Origin: Opitutia bacterium Tous-C4FEB | GTDB taxonomy: Bacteria; Verrucomicrobiota; Verrucomicrobiia; Opitutales; Opitutaceae | DNA length: 54,812 bases | Direction: 5' to 3' | NCBI GenBank assembly: GCA_002304445.1 | Contig: NEVA01000022.1 | Location: 1 to 54,812 of the forward strand | Shown: piece by piece, positions 1-8,469 of the stretch | Numbering within the stretch: the first letter of the stretch is position 1 | Layout of the letters: each line of letters starts with the position of its first letter | The notes under the pieces: generated by a model | The model's database searches: none | What the model saw: the letters and a program-made list of their open reading frames with translations, nothing else | Told to the model about the DNA's origin: nothing | Position numbers and translations under genes: made by a program

Positions 1-165
1 GTCGCCCGCGGGCACCGAACGGTCGATGATGTGGGCGAAGATCAGCGGGCAAGGCGCGATGGCAAGGCTGCGCAGCAACGCGAGGCCGACGCCCGGCGCA
101 AGGGCGCGGCGGACCCGCCACAGATAACCGAGGAGAGTGGGCGCTTGGAGCGGCTCGTGGGACAT
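1..165 (-). CDS. ABC exporter, N-terminal part (cut by window edge)
   Basis: An open frame begins at an ATG at 165 and runs off the left edge, giving 55 residues. After a short cytoplasmic leader it shows a hydrophobic stretch (LLRSLAIAPCPLIFAHIID) followed by DRSVPAGD. This is the usual first membrane helix and loop of the type 1 exporter domain (family knowledge: ...P..L..IID..VP.GD). Such proteins carry six helices followed by an ATPase domain, but neither is visible here. The gap of 76 bases to the oxidoreductase stop at 242 on the same strand would allow co-transcription. The assignment rests on one short segment only. Confidence 0.55.
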   Translation of the reverse strand, partial: MSHEPLQAPTLLGYLWRVRRALAPGVGLALLRSLAIAPCPLIFAHIIDRSVPAGD

Positions 166-241
166 GACGGCGCGGAACGTAGCCAAGGCGCGCGGGACGC
201 CAAGGGGCTTTTGCGGCCGACCGACGGCCCGGCCGCAGACC

Positions 242-1345
242 TTATCGTGGGTGGCTTCGCGGGCTACCGTCCCCGTGGAGGGCGTGGTAGTAAGGGTCGC
301 CGGGGACGATGCTGCCGCGAACGACGGGACGGCCGGTGAACGCGCTCTTGTAGAGCGCGGTCAACAACTCGAGCGTGCGCCGGGCCTCGGGGCCGCTGAG
401 GAGGGGGCGGCGGTTTGCGTCCATGTCAGCGATGAGGGTTTCGAGCTGCGCGGCGTGGGTTGAACCCACGTCGGTGGGGAACTGTTTCCAGGCCTGGGTC
501 AACGTGTCGCCCTCGCTGACAGCGGCGGGGGTGAACCGCCAATGGTCGCGGTTGTAACTGTAGAGGTGGGTCAGTTCGACGGTGGCGCGCTGGTAATCGA
601 GGCGGAGATAAGTCTCCTGGCGCGGACTGAGGGCGCTGTTGACGACAGAGGCTTGAGCGCCGTTGGCGAATTGGACGAGGGCCATCGAGACGTCTTCGAC
701 CTCGATCGCGCGGTCGAGGGTGGCGGCCATCGCGCGGATCTCGGTCCAGTCACCGAGGAGATGGAGCAGATGATCCATGGCGTGGATACCGAGTCCCATG
801 GTGGGCCCGCCGAGTTCGGTGGCCCATTTGCCGCGCCATGGCACCGCGTAGTAGGCGGCGTCGCGGAACCAGACGGTGTTGCAGATCGCGACGAGAGGTC
901 GGCCGAGCCGGCCTTCGTCGGCGAGGCGGCGGAGATGGGCGGTCGAAGAGGCGAAGCGCATCTGGAACACACAGGAAGCAAATTTTCCCGTGCGCCGTTC
1001 GGCGGCTTCAATGAGATCGAGTTCGGCGAGCGACGCGCAAAACGGTTTTTCACACAGCACCCAGGCTCCGGCCTCCATGGCGGCGATGCTCATGGCCGCG
1101 TGGAAGGAGGGCGGCGCGGCGATGAAGACCAGATCGGGCTTTTCGGCCGCGAGCGCGGTAGCGTAGTCGGTGTAGAAATGCGCGAGCTTGTGCTTCTCGC
1201 TGAAGGTGCGCACGCGGTCGGCGTCGATGTCGACGGCGGCCGAGAGCACGACACGGCCGCCGGAACTCTCGGCGGCGCGAACGTGGGCGTCGGCGATGCC
1301 GCCGGTGCCGACAAGAATGGCGCGGTAGGTCTTGGAGGTGCTCAA
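242..1345 (-). CDS. Gfo/Idh/MocA family oxidoreductase
   Basis: A 367-residue NAD(P)-dependent dehydrogenase acting on a sugar, inositol or a derivative in the cytoplasm. The N-terminal Rossmann fold carries the nucleotide loop VGTGGIA at residues 13-19. The family signature EKP is at 99-101 (CEKPFC), and its lysine is catalytic in the family. The C-terminal half has the expected alpha/beta substrate domain (GGPTMGLGIHAMDHLLHLLG). The chosen start is a TTG at 1345 overlapping the TGA of the upstream symporter gene as TTGA. The reading frame is open further upstream, but that part lies inside the symporter. The tight coupling suggests that the enzyme oxidises what the symporter imports. The substrate cannot be read from the sequence. 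Confidence 0.93.
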   Translation of the reverse strand: MSTSKTYRAILVGTGGIADAHVRAAESSGGRVVLSAAVDIDADRVRTFSEKHKLAHFYTDYATALAAEKPDLVFIAAPPSFHAAMSIAAMEAGAWVLCEKPFCASLAELDLIEAAERRTGKFASCVFQMRFASSTAHLRRLADEGRLGRPLVAICNTVWFRDAAYYAVPWRGKWATELGGPTMGLGIHAMDHLLHLLGDWTEIRAMAATLDRAIEVEDVSMALVQFANGAQASVVNSALSPRQETYLRLDYQRATVELTHLYSYNRDHWRFTPAAVSEGDTLTQAWKQFPTDVGSTHAAQLETLIADMDANRRPLLSGPEARRTLELLTALYKSAFTGRPVVRGSIVPGDPYYHALHGDGSPRSHPR

Positions 1346-3282
1346 GCAGGGTCCTTGCGTTGGGTGAAGACAGTGAGACCGAGCAACGACTGGGTCGGTG
1401 CGGGGAAGGCGTAGCTGGCGAGGTAGCCGCATACGAGGCAGGCGAGGATGGAGAACGTCGGGTAGAGGACGGGTGTGACCATCGAGCCCTGCCAAAGGAC
1501 GAGCGTGATGAGGAGGCTGCAAATGACGCCGATGACCGAGCCCTGCCAGTTGGCGCGCTTGGTGAACATCCCGAGCCCGTAGCAGCCGGCAAAGCCGCCG
1601 CCGAGCACCGCCTGCAAGGCGAACCAAGCGTCGAAGGCGGACGCGATGTCGAAGAGCGCGAGCAACAACGCGGTGCCGACGCCGATGACGCCCGAGATCA
1701 CGGTCATCCATTCGGCAAGCCGCACGCTCTTGGCGGGGGTGGCGCTCCGGTTAAAACGCTCGTAGAAGTCCACGGAGACGAGGGTCGCCACACTGTTCAT
1801 GCAACTGGAGAGGGTGGACATGGAGGCGGCGAAGATGCCGGCGATAATCAGACCGGTGACACCGACGGGCAGCTCGGACGCGATGAAGTGAGGGAACGTC
1901 GCATCAACAGACAACAGCGGGTTGAGCTTCTCGGGATGTTGTTGGTAGAAAACGAAGAGCGCGGTGCCGATGGCGAAGAACGTGATGCTGCCCGGCACGA
2001 CCACGGCGGCGAGCGTCCACATCGACCAGCCGGCCTCTTTGGGGTTTTTGGTCGAGAGGGCGCGCTGCATCATGACCTGATCTTTCGGGTACGTAATCAG
2101 ATCGATGATGGCGAACATGACGAAGGCCCAGACCGTGGGTCGGAGCAGATCGAAGCTCCAGTCGAAGGTGTGCATCTTGGCGTTCTCATTGGCGACCCGG
2201 ACGAATTCCGGCAGGCCGCCGTCGATGCCCGTGATCACGTAGCCGATCGCGAAAAATGCGCCGCCGAGCATGACAAAGACTTGGAGCACGTCGGTCCAAA
2301 TGACCGCCTTCATGCCGCCAAGCAGCGTGTAGGCGATGGTGACGATGCCCATCAGCACGATGCTCAAAATGACATTGAGTCCGGTGACCGCGGACAGGGC
2401 GAGAGAAGGGAGAAACAGCACGGTGCTCATGCGGCCGCCGAGCTGGATCAGAATGTTGAGTGCGCTGGCGAGGACGCGGATCGACGGATGGAAGCGCATC
2501 TCAAGGTATTGGTAGACCGAGGTGACGTTCAGCCGGCGGATCATCGGCACGATGTAGATGGCCACGAGGGCGGTGCTGATTAGACCGACGGCGTCGCGGG
2601 CGAGAATCTGCCAGTTGGTGGCGAAGGATTTGGCGGGGATGCCGATGAACGAGATCGCGCTGGTGCCGGTGGCATAGAGGCTGAGACCGGCGGCCCACCA
2701 TGGGATCGATCGGCCTCCGAGGAAGAAGTCGTCGTTGCTCTGCTTTTTCTCTCTCAGATAAAAGTAGAGCCCGATGCCGGCCGAGAACGCGAGGTAGCCG
2801 ACGATAATGACCCAATCGAGAGTTCGCAGGTGACGCTGGTTGGCGGTGAGCTCGACCCGTGAGACTTCGTTAGGTGCGCCGACGGTTGCGGCGCGCGTCT
2901 CGGCGACAAAGCCGGCGGGGGCCGGGCGAAGCGTGATCAGTTCACCGGGCAACGTAACCTTGCCGAAAGGGGCCCACGTGTCGGTGATCGTGTGGTAGGC
3001 CAGCACCGTAAGTTCGCGCGGGCCGGAGAGGGTGGCGCCCAGGAGATGCGCTTGGGCGCTGCGGACCAGGACGTCGCCAAAAAGCGGACTCGGCGCGGGC
3101 TTTTTGGGCAGATCGGCGGCGGCGATGGCGGCAGGCGGCGCGAGGAGTGCGGCGGCGGCGGGCGTGAGGGACGTGAGACGGAGCTCGGTGAGCGGAGCCT
3201 CCGGTTCGGCGGCGTGCGCCGACCATGAAGCGACGACCAAGAGTAGAAACAAGAGTGGAGCGCGGCGAAAACAGTGGGGCAT
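1342..3282 (-). CDS. Sodium:solute symporter with secreted N-terminal extension
   Basis: A 646-residue inner-membrane transporter of the SSS family, probably sodium-coupled uptake of a sugar or sialic-acid-like solute. Residues 1-25 are a cleavable-looking signal peptide (LLFLLLVVASWSAHA). Residues 26-150 are extracytoplasmic. The helices start near 155 and continue to the C-terminus, with the SSS landmark GGRSIPWW after helix 1. The extension contains a kelch-like segment (YHTITDTWAPFGKVTLPG), as though a NanM-type mutarotase propeller had shrunk to one blade. The ATG at 3282 is preferred over a TTG at 3318 because it begins directly with the signal peptide. The gene overlaps the oxidoreductase downstream by four bases. 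Confidence 0.92.
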   Translation of the reverse strand: MPHCFRRAPLLFLLLVVASWSAHAAEPEAPLTELRLTSLTPAAAALLAPPAAIAAADLPKKPAPSPLFGDVLVRSAQAHLLGATLSGPRELTVLAYHTITDTWAPFGKVTLPGELITLRPAPAGFVAETRAATVGAPNEVSRVELTANQRHLRTLDWVIIVGYLAFSAGIGLYFYLREKKQSNDDFFLGGRSIPWWAAGLSLYATGTSAISFIGIPAKSFATNWQILARDAVGLISTALVAIYIVPMIRRLNVTSVYQYLEMRFHPSIRVLASALNILIQLGGRMSTVLFLPSLALSAVTGLNVILSIVLMGIVTIAYTLLGGMKAVIWTDVLQVFVMLGGAFFAIGYVITGIDGGLPEFVRVANENAKMHTFDWSFDLLRPTVWAFVMFAIIDLITYPKDQVMMQRALSTKNPKEAGWSMWTLAAVVVPGSITFFAIGTALFVFYQQHPEKLNPLLSVDATFPHFIASELPVGVTGLIIAGIFAASMSTLSSCMNSVATLVSVDFYERFNRSATPAKSVRLAEWMTVISGVIGVGTALLLALFDIASAFDAWFALQAVLGGGFAGCYGLGMFTKRANWQGSVIGVICSLLITLVLWQGSMVTPVLYPTFSILACLVCGYLASYAFPAPTQSLLGLTVFTQRKDPA

Positions 3283-3357
3283 CGCGCTGAAATTCAGAAG
3301 AGCGGCGGCTTGTTTCAAGCCGCTATTTCACGAACATTCAGCCGCACGCACCGAGCG

Positions 3358-3386
3358 AAAAAAAGCCGCGCTTCGTCAGGCGCGGC
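3358..3386 (-). terminator. Rho-independent terminator of the ferritin-like gene
   Basis: Read on the minus strand, a perfect 7-bp stem GCCGCGC/GCGCGGC with an 8-base loop is followed at once by seven T. It lies 22 bases after the stop of the ferritin-like gene at 3408 and upstream of the symporter gene, so it separates the two transcription units. Confidence 0.85.
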
Positions 3387-3407
3387 GTGATTGTTCGCCA
3401 AGCCGAG

Positions 3408-4730
3408 TCAGGAGACGCCCGCCAGGCGGAGGATCTTCTCCCCGGTGAGCCGCCGCTCGGGCGGGAGCGCATGAGGCGTGCGGTTTCCGTAGATCACGGC
3501 GAACTCTTTGAATTTTTCCTGGGTGGCTTTCACGAACTGATCGGTCGGCCGGGTCTCGCCGCAAAGGGCCATGATCTCAGGCAGCCAGCGGTGGCCGTAG
3601 CGGACATGGTTCTGTTCGTCGTTGCGGTCGAAGGCGAGGAGGGTGTCGGCCTCGAAATCGTTGAGCTCGCGCACGCGGTCCATCACGAGTGCTTTGGTGG
3701 GAAAGCTGCCGGCTTCGAACTCCATCGTCATCATCGCGTAGCGCTCGTGGGGCGGCATCTGGACGAGGATGTTGTAGAGATCGAGCGAGTGCTCGACGGT
3801 CATGAGATCGACGCCGAGCTTGGGGAGTTGGCGGAAACCGAACTGGCTGTGGCGGGACTCATCCCAAAGATGGCGGGCCAGGTCGTGGTGCAGGTCGAAG
3901 GGCGCGTTGGGCGTGTCGACAAAGACGGTCGCGAGGTAGTCCACGGCGTCCATTTCCAGCATGAGCCACACGTAAACCATGAGGCGGATGACACGGGCAT
4001 CGGTCTTGGGGTCGACGAGCCACGAGCGCACAATCGGCGTCTCGGTGGGATCTTGGCTGAATGCGCTCGAGCAGGTCGGGTACTTGCCCCGGTTGCAGGT
4101 GGCGGGATGGGAGAAAGGGGTCTGCGTGTGTTGCCACACGTAGTTAGCCGCGAGTGGGAGCCGGGTTTCTTGGCCGAGCCAGCCGCCGAGATCGTCCAGA
4201 GCCTGCGTGAGATGGAGCGACCACTCGCGGGCGTCGATGCCGGCCAGATAGGGCGCGATCTCACGGGCATGGCGGTCCTCGTCGGCGATGAATTCTTCGA
4301 CGAGTTTCTTGGACGGCCAATCGGCGAGCGGATCGGTGACCTTTAGGTAGTGGCGGTAGGCCGAAAGCAGCGCGGGTTTGAGGATCTGATAAAAACCGGC
4401 GGTGAGGACGAGCGGGTCTTGGGCGCTGGTGCCGGTGGCCTCGTTGAAGATGCGGCGGACGGAGTCGCGGACGGACTCGGTCGTGCCGAAGGACGACAGC
4501 TCGCGACCGCGCTCGCGGAGGAAGCGGGCGTGGCCGGCGGATTCCCAAGCGTGTTGGCAGAGGAGATATTTCAACTCGGGCTCGCCGACCCGATAGATGA
4601 GCGTGGTGACAGTGCGGAGGAACTCGCGCTCGACTTCGAAAAGAAGGCGGAGCAGGCGCGCCATTTCGCTGACGGCGGCCATGCGGCCGGCGGCGGGACG
4701 GGCGGGAGTGGCGGGAGCGGAGGTGCTCAT
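3408..4730 (-). CDS. Tandem ferritin-like (DUF455-type) protein
   Basis: A 440-residue soluble protein with no signal peptide. It contains two copies of a ferritin-like helical bundle. The first shows ESAGH (63-67) and EDRH (151-154). The second shows ESRH (291-294) and EQNH (372-375), the latter within HVRYGHRWLPE, which resembles the DUF455 signature. Paired E...ExxH motifs are the usual di-metal ligands of this superfamily. Segments 52-78 and 279-306 (HAWESAGH and HLWDESRH) are recognisably related, which supports internal duplication. The function is unknown; di-iron oxidation or hydroxylation is an inference. The start is an ATG at 4730. It lies between its own terminator and a repeat element, so it is probably monocistronic. 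Confidence 0.72.
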   Translation of the reverse strand: MSTSAPATPARPAAGRMAAVSEMARLLRLLFEVEREFLRTVTTLIYRVGEPELKYLLCQHAWESAGHARFLRERGRELSSFGTTESVRDSVRRIFNEATGTSAQDPLVLTAGFYQILKPALLSAYRHYLKVTDPLADWPSKKLVEEFIADEDRHAREIAPYLAGIDAREWSLHLTQALDDLGGWLGQETRLPLAANYVWQHTQTPFSHPATCNRGKYPTCSSAFSQDPTETPIVRSWLVDPKTDARVIRLMVYVWLMLEMDAVDYLATVFVDTPNAPFDLHHDLARHLWDESRHSQFGFRQLPKLGVDLMTVEHSLDLYNILVQMPPHERYAMMTMEFEAGSFPTKALVMDRVRELNDFEADTLLAFDRNDEQNHVRYGHRWLPEIMALCGETRPTDQFVKATQEKFKEFAVIYGNRTPHALPPERRLTGEKILRLAGVS

Positions 4731-4778
4731 GTGGAAGACAGAGGAGGTGGGAGGACGGAGGCGGAGATTTCCGACCTA

Positions 4779-4868
4779 CATCTTTCTTCTTTCGCTTAAT
4801 CTTTCTCCGGCTCCCGTTTCGAAATCAGGCGGAGCAAAGAGAACGACCAAGAGGAACGAGAAAGATTC
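4779..4868. repeat. Dispersed pyrimidine/purine inverted repeat element, copy 1
   Basis: The plus strand begins with a run rich in CTTTCTTC and ends with GAGAAAGATTC, so the ends are inverted copies. A related copy in opposite orientation lies at 53211-53310. Both share GAATCTTTCTC at one end, CGGGAG in the middle and AAGAAAGA at the other end. The element sits directly after the PhyH stop codon and could fold into a long hairpin in RNA. Confidence 0.6.
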
Positions 4869-4871
4869 GCA

Positions 4872-5804
4872 TCAGCAGATGCGGCCGCGTTTGCCGGCGG
4901 TGGTGTGACCGGGGGGATTGACGCCGATCCAGCGGTCGTCGATCGGTTCGCTGGCGCGTTGGTAGCGGGCGTCGCTGGAGATGCGGAGGCGGTTCTCGGT
5001 GCGGTTATCGAGGGAGGCGTGCACAAGGAACATCCCGAAGGTGATGAAGTCGCCAGGTTCAAACTCGGCGGTGAGCCAGCGACCGCCGAATTTGTTGCGG
5101 AGGACCGGCGGGTTGTGGGAAAGCGTGCCGCTAAACGTCCAGCCGAAGCCCTTGGCGCCGCTGGTGGCGTTCTTGACCTGATCGGGCTTGTTCTCGCAGT
5201 AGGAATCGACGTCGCGGTACACGTAGTTTTCCAGCAGATCCATCCGCTTGTGCGAACCCTCGAGGACCATGAGGCCGCCGAGTTCGAAGGAGATATCGCC
5301 GTAGGGCAGCCAGCACGTCATGTGACCGTGTGTGCCGCGGCCCATGTAGGGCAGGTCGCAGTGGGGGTTGGTGCCCTTGCCCGGGCCGATGGCACGGAGC
5401 CAGGTAAAGTCGTAGTGGCGGATTTCTTCGCCGTAGAATTGGCGATAGAATTCGGGCAGGCGGCCCGAGTAGAGCAGGTCCTGAATCTTCGCATTATTGT
5501 TGGTGAGCTCGGGCTTGAAAACGTAGCCGGCACCCGGTTTGCAGACCCCGTCGATCCGCGGAAAATTCTCATCGAGGACGCCGGCTTCGGCGAGACCGTC
5601 GGTGAGGCTGGCGCGGGCATCGAGCACCTGCTCGCGGTCGAGGTAGCCCTTCATGTAGAGATAGCCGTCGGTGTCGAAGCGGCGTCGGAGTTCGGCGAAA
5701 TCGGTGGCCGCGTCGGACGAGTCGCGCAGGATTCCAAATTTATCTTCGCTCGTATCGAGCGGATGACCGAACGACCAGATTTGCGGAAGGGTGGCGGTGC
5801 TCAT
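4872..5804 (-). CDS. Phytanoyl-CoA dioxygenase (PhyH) family protein
   Basis: A 310-residue cytoplasmic Fe(II)/2-oxoglutarate dioxygenase. The double-stranded beta helix has the metal facial triad H148-x-D150 (NPHCDLPYMGRG) and H262 (FLVHASLDN). Arginines at 272 and 274 are suited to binding 2-oxoglutarate. The GGLMVLEGSHK segment is typical of the family. PhyH proteins in Verrucomicrobiota and Planctomycetota are very numerous and their substrates are mostly unknown. The start is the ATG at 5804 because the open frame upstream has no signal and low similarity. The AraC gene begins 118 bases away in the opposite direction, which suggests that the regulator controls this enzyme. Confidence 0.9.
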   Translation of the reverse strand: MSTATLPQIWSFGHPLDTSEDKFGILRDSSDAATDFAELRRRFDTDGYLYMKGYLDREQVLDARASLTDGLAEAGVLDENFPRIDGVCKPGAGYVFKPELTNNNAKIQDLLYSGRLPEFYRQFYGEEIRHYDFTWLRAIGPGKGTNPHCDLPYMGRGTHGHMTCWLPYGDISFELGGLMVLEGSHKRMDLLENYVYRDVDSYCENKPDQVKNATSGAKGFGWTFSGTLSHNPPVLRNKFGGRWLTAEFEPGDFITFGMFLVHASLDNRTENRLRISSDARYQRASEPIDDRWIGVNPPGHTTAGKRGRIC

Positions 5805-5922
5805 GTGTGATATGGAATAAGACGGTTGAAGTAAGCGATAAGATCGATGGTCGAAGATACACCCGAACAAGGGCGGACAAAATGGTTGTAATGGGATTTC
5901 GCATGTAGATTTTGGTCCAACG

Positions 5923-6762
5923 ATGTCAGTCTCATTTCGGACGCAACCTTGGTTGACGAGTGCGGTGCGCACGCCGCTCGGCGAGTTGCAGCTCGCCGGG
6001 ACGCTGAAGGACGCGCGCGGGCTCGATCCGCGGGCGATGCGGGTGCTGGGGAGTTTTTCGTTGATCTACATGGTGGATATGGACGGCTACTATTGCGACG
6101 CGCACGGGGTGAAGCGCGACCTCGTCTCGGGCGACCTCGTGCTGATCTGGCCGGAGCTGGCGCATGCTTACGGCCCGAAGCAGGGCAAAGGGTGGAACCA
6201 GATTTACTTTGTATTCGACGGGCCGGAATTTGAGTTCTGGCGGGAGCGAGGGTTGCTGTCGCCCGAGCGGCCGGTGCTGCACTTGGAGCCAGTGGACTAT
6301 TGGCGACGCCGGTTTGAGGAAGTCGTCGGCGCGGAGTCGCGTCACGGCGCGGGGGCTCCGCTGCGCGCGATGGGCCGTTTTCTGCATTTGTTGAGCGACA
6401 TTCTGGCGGCGAATGCGGACGCGCGGGGCAACCGTGAGGCCTGGCTGGAGCAGGCGTTGCAACTGCTCGGCACGCCCTCGGCCGACGGTTGGCCGACGCC
6501 CCAGCATGTCGCCCGCGCCGTGGGTCTGAGTTACGATAATTTTCGCAAGCAGTTCGCGGCCCGGACCGGCGTCTCGCCGGGCCTGCACCAGAAGCGGCAG
6601 CGGATCGAGCGGGCGTGTGCGGCGCTGTATCAGGGCAACGAGAGCTTCAAGGAATTGGCGGAGCAGTTGGAGTTCTGCGACGTGTTCCACTTCTCGAAGG
6701 CGTTCAAGCAAGTCGTGGGGCTGACGCCCTCGGAGTTTCGGAAAAAAGTGCGGGGCGGGTGA
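5923..6762 (+). CDS. AraC family transcriptional regulator
   Basis: A 279-residue DNA-binding regulator. The N-terminal half is a cupin-like sensor (segments such as MDGYYCDAHG and GDLVLIWPELAHAYG, with a histidine-bearing barrel edge). The C-terminal 90 residues are the double helix-turn-helix of AraC. The first helix pair is around HVARAVGLSYDNFRKQF and the second is around FKELAEQLEFCDVFHFSKAF, followed by the family signature VGLTPSEFRK. It is divergent from the PhyH gene; the 118-base space must hold both promoters. The ligand is unknown and probably a sugar-like metabolite. Confidence 0.92.
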   Translation: MSVSFRTQPWLTSAVRTPLGELQLAGTLKDARGLDPRAMRVLGSFSLIYMVDMDGYYCDAHGVKRDLVSGDLVLIWPELAHAYGPKQGKGWNQIYFVFDGPEFEFWRERGLLSPERPVLHLEPVDYWRRRFEEVVGAESRHGAGAPLRAMGRFLHLLSDILAANADARGNREAWLEQALQLLGTPSADGWPTPQHVARAVGLSYDNFRKQFAARTGVSPGLHQKRQRIERACAALYQGNESFKELAEQLEFCDVFHFSKAFKQVVGLTPSEFRKKVRGG

Positions 6763-6773
6763 GGCCGCCGACG

Positions 6774-6906
6774 CATACCAACGTCCATTAACTTCCGGGC
6801 GTTGGTCATTGCGAGGGGCGCGAAGCGCGCCGTGACAATCCGGCTGGATTGCTTCGTCGCTACGCGTCTCGCAATGACAGTTTGGCTATCCAGGGACGTT
6901 GGTATC
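6774..6906. mobile_element. MITE-like nested palindrome, about 130 bp
   Basis: The outer ends are perfect inverted copies: ATACCAACGTCC at 6775-6786 and GGACGTTGGTAT at 6894-6905. Inside lie GTCATTGCGAG (6805-6815) and CTCGCAATGAC (6868-6878), again exact inverted copies, and CAATCC/GGATTG in the centre. It encodes no protein. This structure fits a miniature inverted-repeat element. The right end supplies the stop codon of the next gene (TGA at 6907-6905 on the minus strand). Confidence 0.8.
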
Positions 6907-7414
6907 AGTCGAATTTCGGCCACGTCGTGCCGGGGGCGGGGAGCCACATCGTGTCGGCGGGGATGTGGGGTTTGCGGTTCCGGTATTTCTGCATGAGCCG
7001 GATTTTCGTGAGTAACAGGTCGGGCAGATCTTCGCCGTAGAAGAAGGTGTTGTTGCCGACGGCCGAGACGCAGATGACCTCGGTCTTGGCGGTGGTGAGC
7101 AGCGCGTGGAGCGCCTGCGTGTTGGCGAGTTCGAGGTCGATCGTGGCTTGCAGGGATTTTTCGTGGCGCGCGCGGTCGGCGGCCTTGGTCGCGGCGAGGT
7201 AGCCGTAGACGTCCGCACACCAAGCGCAGACGCTGCGCAGCGAGCCACACCAGTAGCGGTAAGCGCGGGCGCGGTCGTGGAGATCGGTGAACACGGCGAG
7301 CGCGGCGGCATTGGCACGCAGGGCGATACGCTCGCCGAGTTGCAATCGATGGTTACGGATGCGGTGCGCGGATATTTCGACGGTGAGGCTTTGCCTAGAG
7401 CGGTGCGTCTCCAT
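6905..7414 (-). CDS. Hypothetical protein
   Basis: A 169-residue protein that I do not recognise. It has no signal peptide and no membrane helix. The N-terminal half is helical and rich in alanine and arginine, with two cysteines in CAWCADVYGY. The middle reads DLELANTQALHALLTTAKTE, followed by a hydrophobic strand (VICVSAVGNNTFFYG). The end is basic and proline-rich. The start is the ATG at 7414; a TTG nine bases earlier is also possible. The stop codon lies inside the terminal repeat of the adjacent MITE-like element, so the native C-terminus may have been altered by that insertion. Confidence 0.55.
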   Translation of the reverse strand: METHRSRQSLTVEISAHRIRNHRLQLGERIALRANAAALAVFTDLHDRARAYRYWCGSLRSVCAWCADVYGYLAATKAADRARHEKSLQATIDLELANTQALHALLTTAKTEVICVSAVGNNTFFYGEDLPDLLLTKIRLMQKYRNRKPHIPADTMWLPAPGTTWPKFD

Positions 7415-7697
7415 TTCGTGCAAGATCCGGTGCTGGCGGTGGAGTGAAGATCCCGCGGGATGTCAATGGGTCGGAGGCAGCCAAGGCAATCCCGCTGAAA
7501 TCTTCAGCGAACGTGCCTGCCCGTGGCGCGAGATGTCAAAATGGTCGAGAGGGAATTCCGGTTACCACCGAGGGAATTCGCGCCACTTCGTCCACTGGTG
7601 CGTCATTGACGTATCGGCGATCGAAATTCGCTGGCCTTGGACGCACCATCGGGTTTTCCGGCTGCCTGGCGCATGTGGTTGGTGCGCAGGTTTGTGA

Positions 7698-8213
7698 TTA
7701 ACCACCGACGATGCGCCGAGCATCCTTGAGGAGGAGCACGAGGTGCATCGGGTAACCTGGTAGCGGCGCGAAATCGTAACGCTCATAAAAGGCTTTGGCC
7801 GCTTCGTCCTTGGCATGCACGAGCAACGCGCGCACGCCGCCGCCCTCGGCTGCGGTCAACACGCGGATAATCGCGTCCTTGAGTAGTCCGGCTCCAATTC
7901 CTTGGCCTTGCCAGGAACGGTCCACTGCGAGTCTCGCCAAGAGCACGACCGGAATCGGGTGGCGCGGCGCACCCTTTTGCAGGCGGGTCGGTGCATCCGC
8001 ATAGAGGATCTGTGATGCAGCCAAACTATAATAGCCGACAACGATATGGCTGTCAGTTGTCGCGACGTAGGTCTTGGCCGTCCCGGCTTGGTGGTTGCCA
8101 AGCGCGTGGCGGGACAAAAACTCGTCAAGTGTCGAAGCACCGCAATCGAATGCGGCAACCTGATGATGCGCTCCCAGCGGGTCAGGTTGATTGAGCGTTT
8201 TGGGCGAAGACAT
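7698..8213 (-). CDS. GNAT acetyltransferase toxin, TacT-like
   Basis: A 171-residue Gcn5-related N-acetyltransferase. The acetyl-CoA loop is seen in LARLAVDRSWQGQGIGAGLL, and the C-terminal substrate/CoA part in KAFYERYDFAPLPG, where the tyrosine is the usual general acid. The size, and a DUF1778 antitoxin gene upstream that overlaps by 32 bases, match TacAT-type toxin-antitoxin systems. In characterised members the toxin acetylates the amino group of charged tRNA and stops translation. The toxin activity is inferred from context. The start is the ATG at 8213. Confidence 0.9.
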   Translation of the reverse strand: MSSPKTLNQPDPLGAHHQVAAFDCGASTLDEFLSRHALGNHQAGTAKTYVATTDSHIVVGYYSLAASQILYADAPTRLQKGAPRHPIPVVLLARLAVDRSWQGQGIGAGLLKDAIIRVLTAAEGGGVRALLVHAKDEAAKAFYERYDFAPLPGYPMHLVLLLKDARRIVGG

Positions 8214-8469
8214 CTGGAGTCGTCAGAAGTTTGCGCAAACGGGGCAAGTCACGTCCCGTCGCGTCCAACCGTTTCGCAAATTCATTCCATGGACCTTTCT
8301 TAAGCGCGAAAGTCTGCTGGCTGAGGAGGTCGGCTTGGGCCCGCTCGACGGCAGCACGCAGAATGTAGTCAGTCAGATTGGTCGCGCCTGAGAGTTCCGC
8401 TGCCAAGATCAGCAATGATTTGGTCTTGGGCGGAGTGCGCAGATGGATTTGAGCAGTAGCGGTGGCCAT
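8182..8469 (-). CDS. DUF1778 antitoxin, TacA-like
   Basis: A 95-residue ribbon-helix-helix antitoxin. The N-terminal strand (AQIHLRTPPKTKSLLILAAE) and the helix LTDYILRAAVERAQADLL are the DNA-binding part. The C-terminal region, with WNEFAKRLDA, is the segment that wraps the acetyltransferase in known TacA proteins. Antitoxin first and toxin second, with overlapping frames, is the usual order. It probably represses its own promoter just upstream, where two TTGACAA boxes are visible. Confidence 0.9.
   Translation of the reverse strand: MATATAQIHLRTPPKTKSLLILAAELSGATNLTDYILRAAVERAQADLLSQQTFALKKGPWNEFAKRLDATGRDLPRLRKLLTTPDVFAQNAQST

Noticed and set aside
1360-2583. Open frame of 407 codons antisense to the symporter
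   Set aside because: It is extremely rich in acidic residues and arginine and has no domain. The symporter on the other strand is certain.
7530-7580. Repeated GAGGGAATTC motif suggesting an insertion-sequence end
   Set aside because: Only two imperfect copies 26 bases apart, and no transposase or matching far end was found.
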